The position numbers and the translations under genes are program-made. The notes beneath the pieces were generated by a model. The model was not told the DNA's origin, did no database searches, and saw only the letters and a program-made list of their open reading frames with translations. DNA of 64,000 bases from Atopobiaceae bacterium (lineage in GTDB: Bacteria > Actinomycetota > Coriobacteriia > Coriobacteriales > Atopobiaceae), in the NCBI GenBank assembly GCA_017533825.1, contig JAFWIE010000031.1:107109-171108 (forward strand), in the 5' to 3' direction. Of this stretch, positions 52,507-60,492 are shown one piece after another; positions within the stretch are counted from its first letter, which is position 1, and every line of letters starts with the position of its first letter.

Positions 52507-53388
52507 TTAACGCCCCGTGCCGCTGAACCAATCGAACATGCTTCGGAAGAAGTCGCCCATTCGTCGCATAAACGAGTTGTCCTGCGTGCGCGCCTCGTTG
52601 TTGGTCCTTTGCGCGCCCGAGGCGGCGTCGGCATTCGCCTGCGCGTCCTTCTCGGTGCTCTTGCTGGAATTCTTCTCGGTGCTCTTTTCGGTTTTCTTCT
52701 CTGCATTGGCCGTCGCAGAGCTCGCCTCATCGTCCTTCGCATCGGCGTCAGCGGGCAGCTCAGGTCGCTCACCAGTCAGCTTAGGTTCCTCACCCTCGGG
52801 TAGCTCGGGCGCCAAGTCGCCCTCAGGCTTCGCGGGAGGTTGCGTCATCGTGCCATCAGGAGCGGTCGGCTGCGCATTCGGATCGCCGTTGAGGTCGGTC
52901 GGGAGCTCGGGCCGTTCGCCGCTCGCAAATCCAGGTTCCTCGCCCTCAGGCAGATCGGGCCGCTCGCCCTCAGGCATCTCGCCCTCAGGCACCTCGCCAT
53001 TGGGAGGCATCATCTCGCCGCCTGGCCGCTCGGCATCACCGTCCATAGGAAGCTGTCCGCCATCAAGCATCGGCATCCCAGAGTCGAACTGCATGCCCTG
53101 CATGCCACCCTGCGGCATACCGTCAGGCTGTCGAGCATCCCACCGCTGCTGGCCGTTGCTGCCTTCCTGAGTGCTGCCTTCCTGAGTGCTGCCACTTTCC
53201 TGAGCGTCGCCATTCTGCTGCTCGGCCGCCTGCATGAAGGAAGGCCGTGCCATGGAAGCATCGTATGCCCGGCCCGAAGTCTGGGCAATCGCGGCGACTG
53301 GACACATGCTGAACGCCAACGTGCCTGCCAGAATCGCCATACGTGCCTTGCCTTGCGTCTTGCCGTTCTTTGCGTTGATCATAGTCAT
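52507..53388 (-). CDS. Secreted low-complexity Pro/Glu/Gly-rich protein
   Basis: The product is 293 residues from the ATG at 53386-53388; in-frame ATGs at 53394 and 53382 are possible, with GAGGAG just upstream. The N-terminus is a signal peptide (MAILAGTLAFSMCPVAAIAQ). The mature part has Gln/Gly/Ser/Met-rich then GEMPEGERPDLPEGEEP-type repeats, then a Lys/Ser/Thr/Ala region (EKKTEKSTEKNSSKSTEK), and ends FMRRMGDFFRSMFDWFSG, an amphipathic aromatic helix. I recognise no family. The terminal helix may contact the membrane. It is convergent with the hydrogenase/GGDEF gene and has a long upstream gap. Confidence 0.7.
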   Translation of the reverse strand: MTMINAKNGKTQGKARMAILAGTLAFSMCPVAAIAQTSGRAYDASMARPSFMQAAEQQNGDAQESGSTQEGSTQEGSNGQQRWDARQPDGMPQGGMQGMQFDSGMPMLDGGQLPMDGDAERPGGEMMPPNGEVPEGEMPEGERPDLPEGEEPGFASGERPELPTDLNGDPNAQPTAPDGTMTQPPAKPEGDLAPELPEGEEPKLTGERPELPADADAKDDEASSATANAEKKTEKSTEKNSSKSTEKDAQANADAASGAQRTNNEARTQDNSFMRRMGDFFRSMFDWFSGTGR

Positions 53389-53691
53389 CCTCATACTCCT
53401 CAATCTCAAAACGTATGCCTTGCAGTCCAGCACCGGGCTCAGAGAGGCGCCTTCCCCTCGCCCATGCCACCAACACGAACGGCTCGTTCTCACCCTTTCA
53501 AATTCTTTGATTTTGCGCGGCGCTCCTTCCCTCGCCACATTTTCTCGCCACACACCTTACGGAAAGCACAATCCGCAACCAAACGAAAGTAAGACCCCGG
53601 CAAGTAAAAGCAGAATCCCCGGCCAGGAGAAGGCGAAGCACCTGACTAGGCGCTTGACTGACTGCCAGAGGAACCGTTGGAGGCCGTCGTA

Positions 53692-53907
53692 CAAACTGCC
53701 AAACTTGGGATAGAAAAGTGGCAGCTTTTCGTACTTTTGTACGGTTTTCCAGTCTCGAGAAATACGGGGTCGCATTCGCGGCACCATCTACCTGCGGAAA
53801 CACAGGTCTCGTATCGGCGCGGTAGGCAAACCTGCCTCAAAAACCGTACAAAAGTCCGATTTCTTGCCGCTTTTTCGCCTTCGGTTTGGCAGTTTTGCCT
53901 ATGCCGC
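53692..53907. repeat. Imperfect inverted duplication of about 65 bases
   Basis: The left arm (about 53692-53756) begins AAACTGCCAAAC and contains ACTTTTGTACGGTTTT. The right arm (about 53835-53907), read on the other strand, begins with the same AAACTGCCAAAC and contains the same 16-mer, with similar A/G-rich spacing. Both arms encode related short peptides (NRTKVRKAATFLSQVWQF versus NRTKVRFLAAFSPSVWQF), which is best explained by an inverted duplication of one element. Confidence 0.7.
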
Positions 53908-54030
53908 CTCGGGGGGCCTCTCCGACGAAGAGAATAGTCCCGCGACCTAGCTGAGCGCCGCGGCGGGCTCCATCCAGTAGCGGAATCGCCATCAGAACAT
54001 GCTCCAACGCCCAACCCAGAGATGGACCGT

Positions 54031-54210
54031 CTAACGGAATTGGACCTTGTGGCACACGGCCTAACAGAATCGGACCTTGTGGCAGGGAAATCTAACGAAA
54101 AGTGAGCTTGTGGCGTGCCGCAAGGCCTGATTCCGTTAGAAGGCGTGCCACAAGGTCCGATTCCGTTAGGAGGGGCGGGCCCTACGTGCCACAAGGTCCG
54201 ATTCCGTTAG
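54031..54210. repeat. Six copies of a 24-bp element, three direct then three inverted
   Basis: CTAACGGAATTGGACCTTGT plus GGCA is found at 54031-54054, with variants at 54061-54084 and 54092-54114. The reverse complement follows at 54116-54139, 54146-54169 and 54187-54210. Spacing is about 30 bases apart from the last (41). The two halves face each other, so the whole block is a large palindrome that could fold or bind a dimeric protein. Confidence 0.85.
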
Positions 54211-54278
54211 GAAGGATGGACCTAGGAGCGGGCCGAGCGGCGAGCCCGACTTGCATGGCAATCGGTCGACGGACGCGA

Positions 54279-56138
54279 TTATTCGCGCTCCGCCTTCCTT
54301 GCCTTCTTTATCTCGTACATCTTCTCGTCCGCAGCTTCGATCGCCTGCTCCATGGTGTACTTGTCACCCACTCGAACTCGGAAGAGGCCCATGCTCAAAC
54401 TCAGGTCGTACGGACGCGTGCTCGAGCTCTTGAGGAGTTCGAGCTCCTGCTTGAGCTTGGGGATGAGGTTCCGGCGACATATGAGCAAGAACTCATCCCC
54501 ACCATAGCGCATCGCGAAGGCATTCTCGCCCCTAATGGCACGATTGATCACGTCTGCCACGTCTTTGAGAGCCAGATCTCCGGCCTCGTGCCCATAGACG
54601 TCGTTGATGACCTTCATCCTGTCTATGTCCACAAAGATGAACTGAGCCTCCTCGAAGTCGCGCAGCAAATGCTCGTAGGCGATTCTTCCGAATCGATACA
54701 GACCGAAGCGGTTGAACAATCCCGTCAACTGGTCGTGAACATAGAGGTTGTCGAGGCGCATGTTGAGGTTCTGCAGGAGCTCCTTCTTGCGCATGTTCTC
54801 TATCGAGCAGGAGATCAGCTTGAGGATAATGACCAAGAAGCCGTACTCCATGAGCGGCGAGAGTCCTTCGGTAACGAGGGTGCCAATGCAGGTGGCGTGA
54901 TGCCGCAGGGGATAGACGACGTATAGCGGACAGTTCATATGTACCTCAGGAGGCAAGATTTGCTTGCTGAGGAAACGCATGTACCCATGCTCCTTGTCAT
55001 GTGTGAGGCTGCTCGTGGTACTGCAATGGACCTTGAGGGTGCTCGAGGTGCCATAGGAAGTAGCCGTACGCGAAGAGTCGAACTCAAAGTAATCGTCGTT
55101 CATCGCAAGGTACACGTTGGGGCACTCGAGCTCATATAGGTACTTGTCGCACACCATCAGAATCTCTTCCACGGATTCGGCGTCGAGTACGGCGGGCTGG
55201 AACCTCCTCAGCATGCGGTAGAAATGCGTCAGGGCAAGATGGGTAGCTTGCATACGTCGCAAAGCCGCACTCTCTGACTCCCCATCAATCGGATAGCCGC
55301 ATGACTCCGTGAGCACATACCGCACCGGGCTGCTCACCTTGGCAGGAACATCATCCCCACGCATGAGGCGCATGACGGTCTCGAGGGCAGTGTAGCCGAC
55401 CGTCGCATAGTCGCGGTCAATCGTGGTGATTCGTGGTGTTGCGCTAATGGCAATCTCGCGGTTGTCGAAACCCGTGACGCGCACGTCATCCGGTATGCGT
55501 ACGCCATGCTCTTGAAGGGTCAATTGAACACCAAGTGCCAGATTGTCGTTACAACAGAAGACCACATCGGGAAGGTCATCCGGGCGCTCAAGCATTTGAA
55601 GCGCGGCCTTCTTCCCTGCATCCATATGCCAGTTGCCCTCATAGAAGCGCGCATCCACGATTCCGAGATTCGCGCAAGCGTCAAGGAAGCCACACGCACG
55701 ATCCTGCGCCTCCAAAGACGTCGAGAGACCGTTCACGAATGCCGGCTTGCTACATCCCCACTCGGTGATGATATGCGCGACCATGCCGTACATGGCTTCG
55801 TAGTTGTTCGTCCCAACGTAACGCGCACCAGGCAAATCGTAACTAATGGAGACGAGGGGCTTGTGCAGCGCGCAAATCGCTTCCGCACACTTCTTGCGCA
55901 TGGACGGCGGCCAAGCACGGTTGCCCTGAATGATGAACCCGTCATAGTCCTGGTAGTCACACAGAGAGAAGATCTGAACGGCACCTTCCTCGGTCTCATG
56001 ACTCTCGTACTCGCCAAAGGCGTTGAAGACAATCAACTGGGCCGAACCGTACTCCTCCAGGCAATCCCGCATACCTTTGTAATACAAGGACATGATTTCG
56101 TAGTCCCAGTCAAACGAGAGAAATGCGACCTTCTTCAT
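54279..56138 (-). CDS. LacI-type ligand-binding domain fused to a GGDEF domain
   Basis: The product is 619 residues. Residues 1-280 match the periplasmic-binding-protein-like sensor of LacI/GalR regulators (VAFLSFDWDYEIMSLYYKGM, YDGFIIQG, DVVFCCNDNLALGVQLTLQE, IPDDVRVTGFDNREIA, PRITTIDRDYATVGYTALE). The usual N-terminal helix-turn-helix is missing, so it is a sensor rather than a repressor. A linker region (about 290-450) leads to a GGDEF domain with FIFVDIDRMKVINDVYGHEAG (first 20 residues of the metal/substrate region) and YGGDEF at 546-550, which look active. It would make cyclic di-GMP in response to a small ligand, perhaps a sugar, in the cytosol. GAAGGAGA precedes the ATG. The EAL gene lies 27 bases upstream, so they may form one operon. 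Confidence 0.88.
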   Translation of the reverse strand: MKKVAFLSFDWDYEIMSLYYKGMRDCLEEYGSAQLIVFNAFGEYESHETEEGAVQIFSLCDYQDYDGFIIQGNRAWPPSMRKKCAEAICALHKPLVSISYDLPGARYVGTNNYEAMYGMVAHIITEWGCSKPAFVNGLSTSLEAQDRACGFLDACANLGIVDARFYEGNWHMDAGKKAALQMLERPDDLPDVVFCCNDNLALGVQLTLQEHGVRIPDDVRVTGFDNREIAISATPRITTIDRDYATVGYTALETVMRLMRGDDVPAKVSSPVRYVLTESCGYPIDGESESAALRRMQATHLALTHFYRMLRRFQPAVLDAESVEEILMVCDKYLYELECPNVYLAMNDDYFEFDSSRTATSYGTSSTLKVHCSTTSSLTHDKEHGYMRFLSKQILPPEVHMNCPLYVVYPLRHHATCIGTLVTEGLSPLMEYGFLVIILKLISCSIENMRKKELLQNLNMRLDNLYVHDQLTGLFNRFGLYRFGRIAYEHLLRDFEEAQFIFVDIDRMKVINDVYGHEAGDLALKDVADVINRAIRGENAFAMRYGGDEFLLICRRNLIPKLKQELELLKSSSTRPYDLSLSMGLFRVRVGDKYTMEQAIEAADEKMYEIKKARKAERE

Positions 56139-56165
56139 GGCTCTCCTTCTGACGACGCCGATTGA

Positions 56166-58670
56166 CTACGGTCGATACTCGTGCTCAGCGGGGCCCAAAT
56201 CGCGGAAGTAGCCCAGCAAACCGACTATGCGGCCCGACACGATGATGGGACGTTTATTTGCCTCGATGTTGCGGAGTTCGTTGCGCCCGTAGCACGTACC
56301 CCTTGCGCGTTGTACCACTTCGCCGCGGAGAACCCTCCACTCATCGCTGCGGAACGGCTCATCGTCAACGTGCCAGCCCACCTCTTCATCGGTCTTTCCC
56401 GCGATTTCGTCCAAGCTCTTGAACCCATAGTAGTCTAAGAATGCTTGGTTAGCCCCAAGGAAACGGCGTTGGTCATCCTTCCAGAAGACGTAGCGGTCAA
56501 TCCCCTCCAGCACTGCACTGAGAAGCGTCGCGTCGGAGATGCGCGCATCCCCGGAGACTTGGAAGTTATTCGACTCGCCGACGTCAACCTCACGCAACGT
56601 TGAGAGCACCTGACGATGTCCACTGAGCGTCATGGGAATGAGCATGTAGATGTGGTCCGAATAGGAATCCCTAGAGATGCGCGTCCGCAGCACGATCGTG
56701 TCGTGGCGGCCCCCATGACGCTGAACGCGATCCTCGAGGGTGGAGAGGTCGTAGAAGTCCATGAATCGATCGCGGTCGGCAGGATGAACGTTCCGATCAC
56801 AGAACTCGCGTATCTCGTCGATGGCAATCCCTGCCATGCGGTGACTCTGCAGCAACGGGGAGCTGAGATAGAGATTCTTGCTCGCACCGGTATTGAGGTC
56901 AAAGAGGTCAATGCGTTTGTATATGGCGAACATGAATGGAAGGGCCATCTCCATCGTTCGCTCGCGCTCGACGTTGCCGCTCGAGCTGACGCTCGAGACC
57001 TTGACGAGGTAGGCATTACGCTTTCCCGCACTCGCTATCAGCGAGAAGCTCAGGGTACTGAAGTAGCCTCCGGCAATGAAGTCGACCATCTGACTGGTAC
57101 CCGTCTCCTTGGCACGAATCGCCGCGAGCTCGAAGCGCTTGCGCATCGTGCCCTCTCCGGCCGTTATTCGATGAATCATATCGTCAAAGGAGTCGAGGCC
57201 AATCCGACGAAGGAACTCGTCAAAGGCGGGGTTGTTCGTCAAACAGAAGATGTGACCATCGCAACCCTCGATGACCGCGATGGGAGTGTCGCCCAAGAGG
57301 ATATGTGACTCAGTACCTCGCACATCCGAGCGAGAGCCATCTATGAGGTTCACCCTGCCCACCTTGTCCAGATACTCGTCGAGTCCGGGCTCCTCGAAAC
57401 GCTCGGCTTCCTGCGTGAGCCGCAGCATCGTCCCCTCATGATCGACAGGCTTGCCAAAGAAGAACCCCTGACACTTCTCGCAGCCCACCATCCGCAAGAA
57501 AAGCAGTTGCTCGAGTGTCTCCACACCCTCGCACAGCGTCTGCATACCCAGACGCTTGCACATGCTGACGGCATCCGTGACGATGATGCGGGCCCGTTCG
57601 TTGGTGTCAACATCGTCGATGAGGCTCTTGTCGAGCTTGACCACGTCGTAGTTACTCGAGAGAAGGCCTTCCAGCGATGAGTAGCCCGTGCCATAGTCAT
57701 CCATGTATACCTTGAAGCCACCATCGCGGAAACGCTTGACGCCCCGTCGGAACAAGTCCTCGTTGCCCGTCATGGCACTCTCCGTGACCTCCACGTGGAG
57801 CATCTCGACAGGCACGTCGTACTCCTTCATGATGTCACGCACTGCCCGATAGACGTCACACAGCTCGAAGTCCAAGCGCGAGAGGTTGATGCCAAATGGA
57901 ACCGAGACGCCAAGGCTATTCGCCTCATGCCACTGCTTGCAGGCAAGGCGCATCACTTCCACATCGAGGCGATGAATCTGACGCGACTCCTCGAGCAGGG
58001 GGACGAACTCGTTCGGCCCGATAAACCCAAATCGCTTGCTTTCCCACCGAGCGAGAATCTCGACTTCGCATACGCGTCCCGTGATAAGCCGCACGATGGG
58101 CTGCGCGTAGGCTCGTATCTCGCCTTGCTCGATGGCATCGTTTATGTGATCGATGACGTAGCGACGCCTTTCGTAGGCAATGCTCAGGTCCTCATCGAAG
58201 ACGCGCAGTGACCGGCCCGACTCGAACATGATGTCGTCGAGGGCATAGCGCGCCCGCGCCACCATCTCGCGCGCGCTGCATCCGTCATAGGCCTCGCAGA
58301 AGCCCGCCTTGACCTGGACGCTTCTCGACTGGTCGATCAAGGCCAGCTCGTCCGAAACGCCAACGATGAGCTTCATGAGCCTGCTCTGCGGGGTGAGCAC
58401 CAGCATACTGATGCCGCTGTAACGAACGACTACCGCGTCGCTCCCGAGTAGGCGTGTAAGCTCCTCGACAAAGACGTCAGCAAGATGGTCGCTCGCTCGT
58501 ATGCCCTCACGCATGCTGAAGTTGTTCACGTTCTTCAGACGGAAGAATGCAATCCCCATGTCCTCTGAGCAACCGGCAGCAAGTGTTTGATCCACATAAT
58601 TGTAGAAGTCATTTCGCGAAGAAATACTTGCGTCGAGACGTACCGGAGCGGAGTCGGGAGCGGAAGGCAT
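56166..58670 (-). CDS. Cyclic-di-GMP phosphodiesterase: degenerate GGDEF, EAL and PAS
   Basis: The product is 834 residues; TAGGAG lies seven bases before the ATG. The N-terminal GGDEF-like domain has VVRYSGISML in place of GGDEF, so it is not a cyclase. An EAL domain (about 175-420) carries the expected metal and catalytic residues: EVEILARW, INLSRLDFEL, LHVEVTESAM, YMDDYGTGYSS, VVKLDKSLI, LCEGVETLEQ and CQGFFFGKP. Two PAS-like regions follow; the last (about 700-834) has DRYVFWKDDQRRFLGANQAF. It probably degrades cyclic di-GMP under control of the PAS signal. No membrane segment is evident. It opposes the two GGDEF proteins in the same cluster. Confidence 0.88.
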   Translation of the reverse strand: MPSAPDSAPVRLDASISSRNDFYNYVDQTLAAGCSEDMGIAFFRLKNVNNFSMREGIRASDHLADVFVEELTRLLGSDAVVVRYSGISMLVLTPQSRLMKLIVGVSDELALIDQSRSVQVKAGFCEAYDGCSAREMVARARYALDDIMFESGRSLRVFDEDLSIAYERRRYVIDHINDAIEQGEIRAYAQPIVRLITGRVCEVEILARWESKRFGFIGPNEFVPLLEESRQIHRLDVEVMRLACKQWHEANSLGVSVPFGINLSRLDFELCDVYRAVRDIMKEYDVPVEMLHVEVTESAMTGNEDLFRRGVKRFRDGGFKVYMDDYGTGYSSLEGLLSSNYDVVKLDKSLIDDVDTNERARIIVTDAVSMCKRLGMQTLCEGVETLEQLLFLRMVGCEKCQGFFFGKPVDHEGTMLRLTQEAERFEEPGLDEYLDKVGRVNLIDGSRSDVRGTESHILLGDTPIAVIEGCDGHIFCLTNNPAFDEFLRRIGLDSFDDMIHRITAGEGTMRKRFELAAIRAKETGTSQMVDFIAGGYFSTLSFSLIASAGKRNAYLVKVSSVSSSGNVERERTMEMALPFMFAIYKRIDLFDLNTGASKNLYLSSPLLQSHRMAGIAIDEIREFCDRNVHPADRDRFMDFYDLSTLEDRVQRHGGRHDTIVLRTRISRDSYSDHIYMLIPMTLSGHRQVLSTLREVDVGESNNFQVSGDARISDATLLSAVLEGIDRYVFWKDDQRRFLGANQAFLDYYGFKSLDEIAGKTDEEVGWHVDDEPFRSDEWRVLRGEVVQRARGTCYGRNELRNIEANKRPIIVSGRIVGLLGYFRDLGPAEHEYRP

Positions 58671-58733
58671 GGCATCACTCCTATCTGAATGTGATGGGGG
58701 CGTTGCGAACAGATGTGTTTTTAAAATTGTAAC

Positions 58734-58750
58734 ATACCAAATGTTGGTAT
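58734..58750. promoter_or_regulatory. Palindrome upstream of the EAL gene, candidate operator
   Basis: ATACCAA-ATG-TTGGTAT is a perfect 7-bp dyad with a 3-nt spacer in an AT-rich block, 64-80 bases before the EAL start and 25 bases after the anti-sigma gene. The position fits an operator or promoter element. Confidence 0.4.
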
Positions 58751-58774
58751 AGTCACCTTTCAACCAGAGTGCTC

Positions 58775-59791
58775 CTATGCTCGGGGACCGTTCCCGGATG
58801 GCCCTCCGCCAAAGGCGTCCTGCTGTTGATTGCGCTCAAAGCCATGTTCCTGCTGGTTCGGCCCCTGCATAGCCTCTCCCCCGAACGATTGGTCCTGCGG
58901 GACCGCACCCTGCGGGGCGGCATCCTGCGGAGCTGCGTTCTGCGGGACGGCGTCCTGCGGTGCAATATCCTGCGGGACGGCATCGTGTTGGGCAACATCC
59001 TGTGGAGTGGCACTTTGTGGGGCAGAACCGCGTGTCGCGTCGCCTTGCGGTGCGGACTCTTCCACCGCACCCACGTCGGAGCCTTGCTGCTGGGGCAAGG
59101 TTTCGTGCATCTTATCACCGTGACCCGCAACGACACCCTCGGCTTGGCGACGCAAGTTCTCGTCGCCAATTCCTCCCGGGGTTCTCACGTCCACCGTCAT
59201 GGCGCCGCCACCGGTGCCTGCATCGCTCTCTACCCGCAATTCGTCATATGCGTCAAGCACCTGAACAAGAGCATCTTCGACACGACGATTGTCCACCGAC
59301 GCCTTCGAGAGAACCTTCTTGCTGAGCTCGCCCTCCGCCTTCGTCGTCACGGTGACACCATACAGATTGATGCCAAACTCCACGCTCAAATCGTCTTGGG
59401 CGATGGCTACCTGCGAGAAAGGCAAAAACCAAGAACCTGTGCCGACGACTATCAACACCAGCAACAGGCACGCCACCAGAACGGCCCGCCGCAGACGTCG
59501 AGGTCGCGGGGCATCAGACCTGCGGCTACGCCTGAGATGTGCCGGTGCCTTCCGCTTCCTCGCCTCTTTCCCCGCTGCGGATGACGCACCGCGTACGGGC
59601 GCATCGCCATCCGAGAGAATCGCCTCGAGAGTTGAGGCACGTACCGCATCACTTGCCCGTACCCCATCGAGCTGCGCGAAGAACTGGGAGAACGCTGCGT
59701 CTTCTGCCGATGCGGCCTCCCCGGCATCGACCCCTGTCGACTCGCGCCAGTCGAAATCCTCAAGGTCAAGCTCCCAATCGTGCTCACTCAT
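58775..59791 (-). CDS. Anti-sigma factor, RsgI-like, with Ala/Pro/Gln repeat tail
   Basis: The product is 338 residues. A cytoplasmic acidic region with a helix that could bind sigma (FFAQLDGVRASDAVRASTLE) precedes a basic stretch and one membrane segment at about 103-125 (VLVACLLLVLIVVGTGSWF). The next part (AIAQDDLSVEFGINLYGV) recalls the extracellular RsgI-type domain. The tail from about 240 has pentapeptide AVPQD/APQDA repeats and Gln/Gly-rich ends. The start overlaps the sigma factor stop by eight bases, the standard sigma/anti-sigma pairing. The inducing signal is unknown. Confidence 0.78.
   Translation of the reverse strand: MSEHDWELDLEDFDWRESTGVDAGEAASAEDAAFSQFFAQLDGVRASDAVRASTLEAILSDGDAPVRGASSAAGKEARKRKAPAHLRRSRRSDAPRPRRLRRAVLVACLLLVLIVVGTGSWFLPFSQVAIAQDDLSVEFGINLYGVTVTTKAEGELSKKVLSKASVDNRRVEDALVQVLDAYDELRVESDAGTGGGAMTVDVRTPGGIGDENLRRQAEGVVAGHGDKMHETLPQQQGSDVGAVEESAPQGDATRGSAPQSATPQDVAQHDAVPQDIAPQDAVPQNAAPQDAAPQGAVPQDQSFGGEAMQGPNQQEHGFERNQQQDAFGGGPSGNGPRA
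58905..59055. repeat. 15-bp tandem repeats encoding APQDA-type pentapeptides
   Basis: The unit GCGGGACGGCATCCT and variants repeat about ten times with the frame kept, forming the repetitive tail of the anti-sigma factor. Confidence 0.7.
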
Positions 59792-60284
59792 GGCCAAGCA
59801 CCCCCTTGAGCTGACGCTTACCACGCGCAATGTTTGTGTACACCGTGTTCTCGGGCATGCCCAGAAGCTTGCCGATCTGCACTGCGGTGTAGTTCTCGTA
59901 AAACCTCAGATAGAGCACGATGGCATAGCGCTCGTCGATGGAGCGTAGCGCCTTGAGCACGTCGGAGCACTCCAGCGAGCGTTGAGCTTCTTCGCCATCG
60001 TCACCTGCGAACACCATACCCTCGTCAGTGAGTGCGTCAAGCGACTCGGTTCGCGCTGACGCGCTCTTTAGCTGATCTTTGCACACGTTCGATGCCACGC
60101 GAATGAGCCACGCCTTACGATGCTCATCTCCGTTGAACGAGCGCTCGTAGCGTGCGTATCGTAGGAACGTCTCTTGGAATGCATCGTCACGATCAGCTTG
60201 GTCGCGCAGATAGATGGAGCACACGCGCATGACCGTATCGGCATGTCGGCGTATGGTGCCCTCTATGTCGCGCTTCGTTCTCAT
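59784..60284 (-). CDS. ECF RNA polymerase sigma factor
   Basis: The product is 166 residues, typical of ECF sigma factors. Region 2 (QADRDDAFQETFLRYARYE, with the core-binding DAFQETF) and region 4 (RFYENYTAVQIGKLLGMPEN, then TVYTNIARGKRQLKG) are seen, and nothing else. The ATG at 60284 gives the normal size, but its ribosome binding site is weak. An in-frame ATG at 60353 with GAGGGGGTG upstream would add 23 residues that do not look like sigma factor. It overlaps the anti-sigma gene and presumably controls its own operon. Confidence 0.9.
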   Translation of the reverse strand: MRTKRDIEGTIRRHADTVMRVCSIYLRDQADRDDAFQETFLRYARYERSFNGDEHRKAWLIRVASNVCKDQLKSASARTESLDALTDEGMVFAGDDGEEAQRSLECSDVLKALRSIDERYAIVLYLRFYENYTAVQIGKLLGMPENTVYTNIARGKRQLKGVLGHE

Positions 60285-60354
60285 CCGACTATCATAGCGC
60301 TGAACCTTCGTCTCGAATGGCCTCGCGCTTGTCCCTCCCAGAACCATTTCCATG

Positions 60355-60400
60355 AACGCACCCCCTCGCCCTACACACGAGCGAGGGGGTGCGTTCCTTT
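60355..60400. terminator. Hairpin upstream of the ECF sigma gene
   Basis: AACGCACCCCCTCGC pairs perfectly with GCGAGGGGGTGCGTT (15 bp, 11-nt loop), followed by CCTTT on the plus strand. On the minus strand it lies about 95 bases beyond the acyl-CoA ligase stop and 70 before the sigma start, so it is best read as the ligase terminator, though its T-tract on that strand is poor. Confidence 0.5.
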
Positions 60401-60492
60401 CAAAGTCTTGCATTCGACCACGAGGACAATCCGAAAACGATCCAAGTGACGCTCTCTCCAAAGGGGTAGTGACCCTTTGTGGCACTTCGTGC

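Larger units (their letters stand above)
53389..54278. other. 890-base gene desert with two repeat structures
   Basis: No frame here has convincing codon use or a good ribosome binding site. The nominal frames overlap on both strands and encode Arg/Ser-rich or repeat-derived peptides. The stretch carries an imperfect inverted duplication (about 53692-53907) and a six-copy 24-bp element array (54031-54210), each listed separately. It separates the secreted protein gene from the LacI-type/GGDEF gene. Confidence 0.65.

Noticed and set aside
53389..53692. Cyclic-di-GMP riboswitch near the GGDEF/EAL genes
   Set aside because: No GEMM core with the conserved tetraloop-receptor pattern was seen in this gap or upstream of the three signalling genes.
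53498..54194. Several open frames on both strands in the gene desert
   Set aside because: They overlap on opposite strands, lack ribosome binding sites, are rich in Arg/Ser/Thr and are derived from the inverted repeats.
54031..54210. Possible CRISPR array from 24-bp elements
   Set aside because: Orientation switches in the middle, the intervals of 6-17 bases are too short for spacers, and there are no cas genes.
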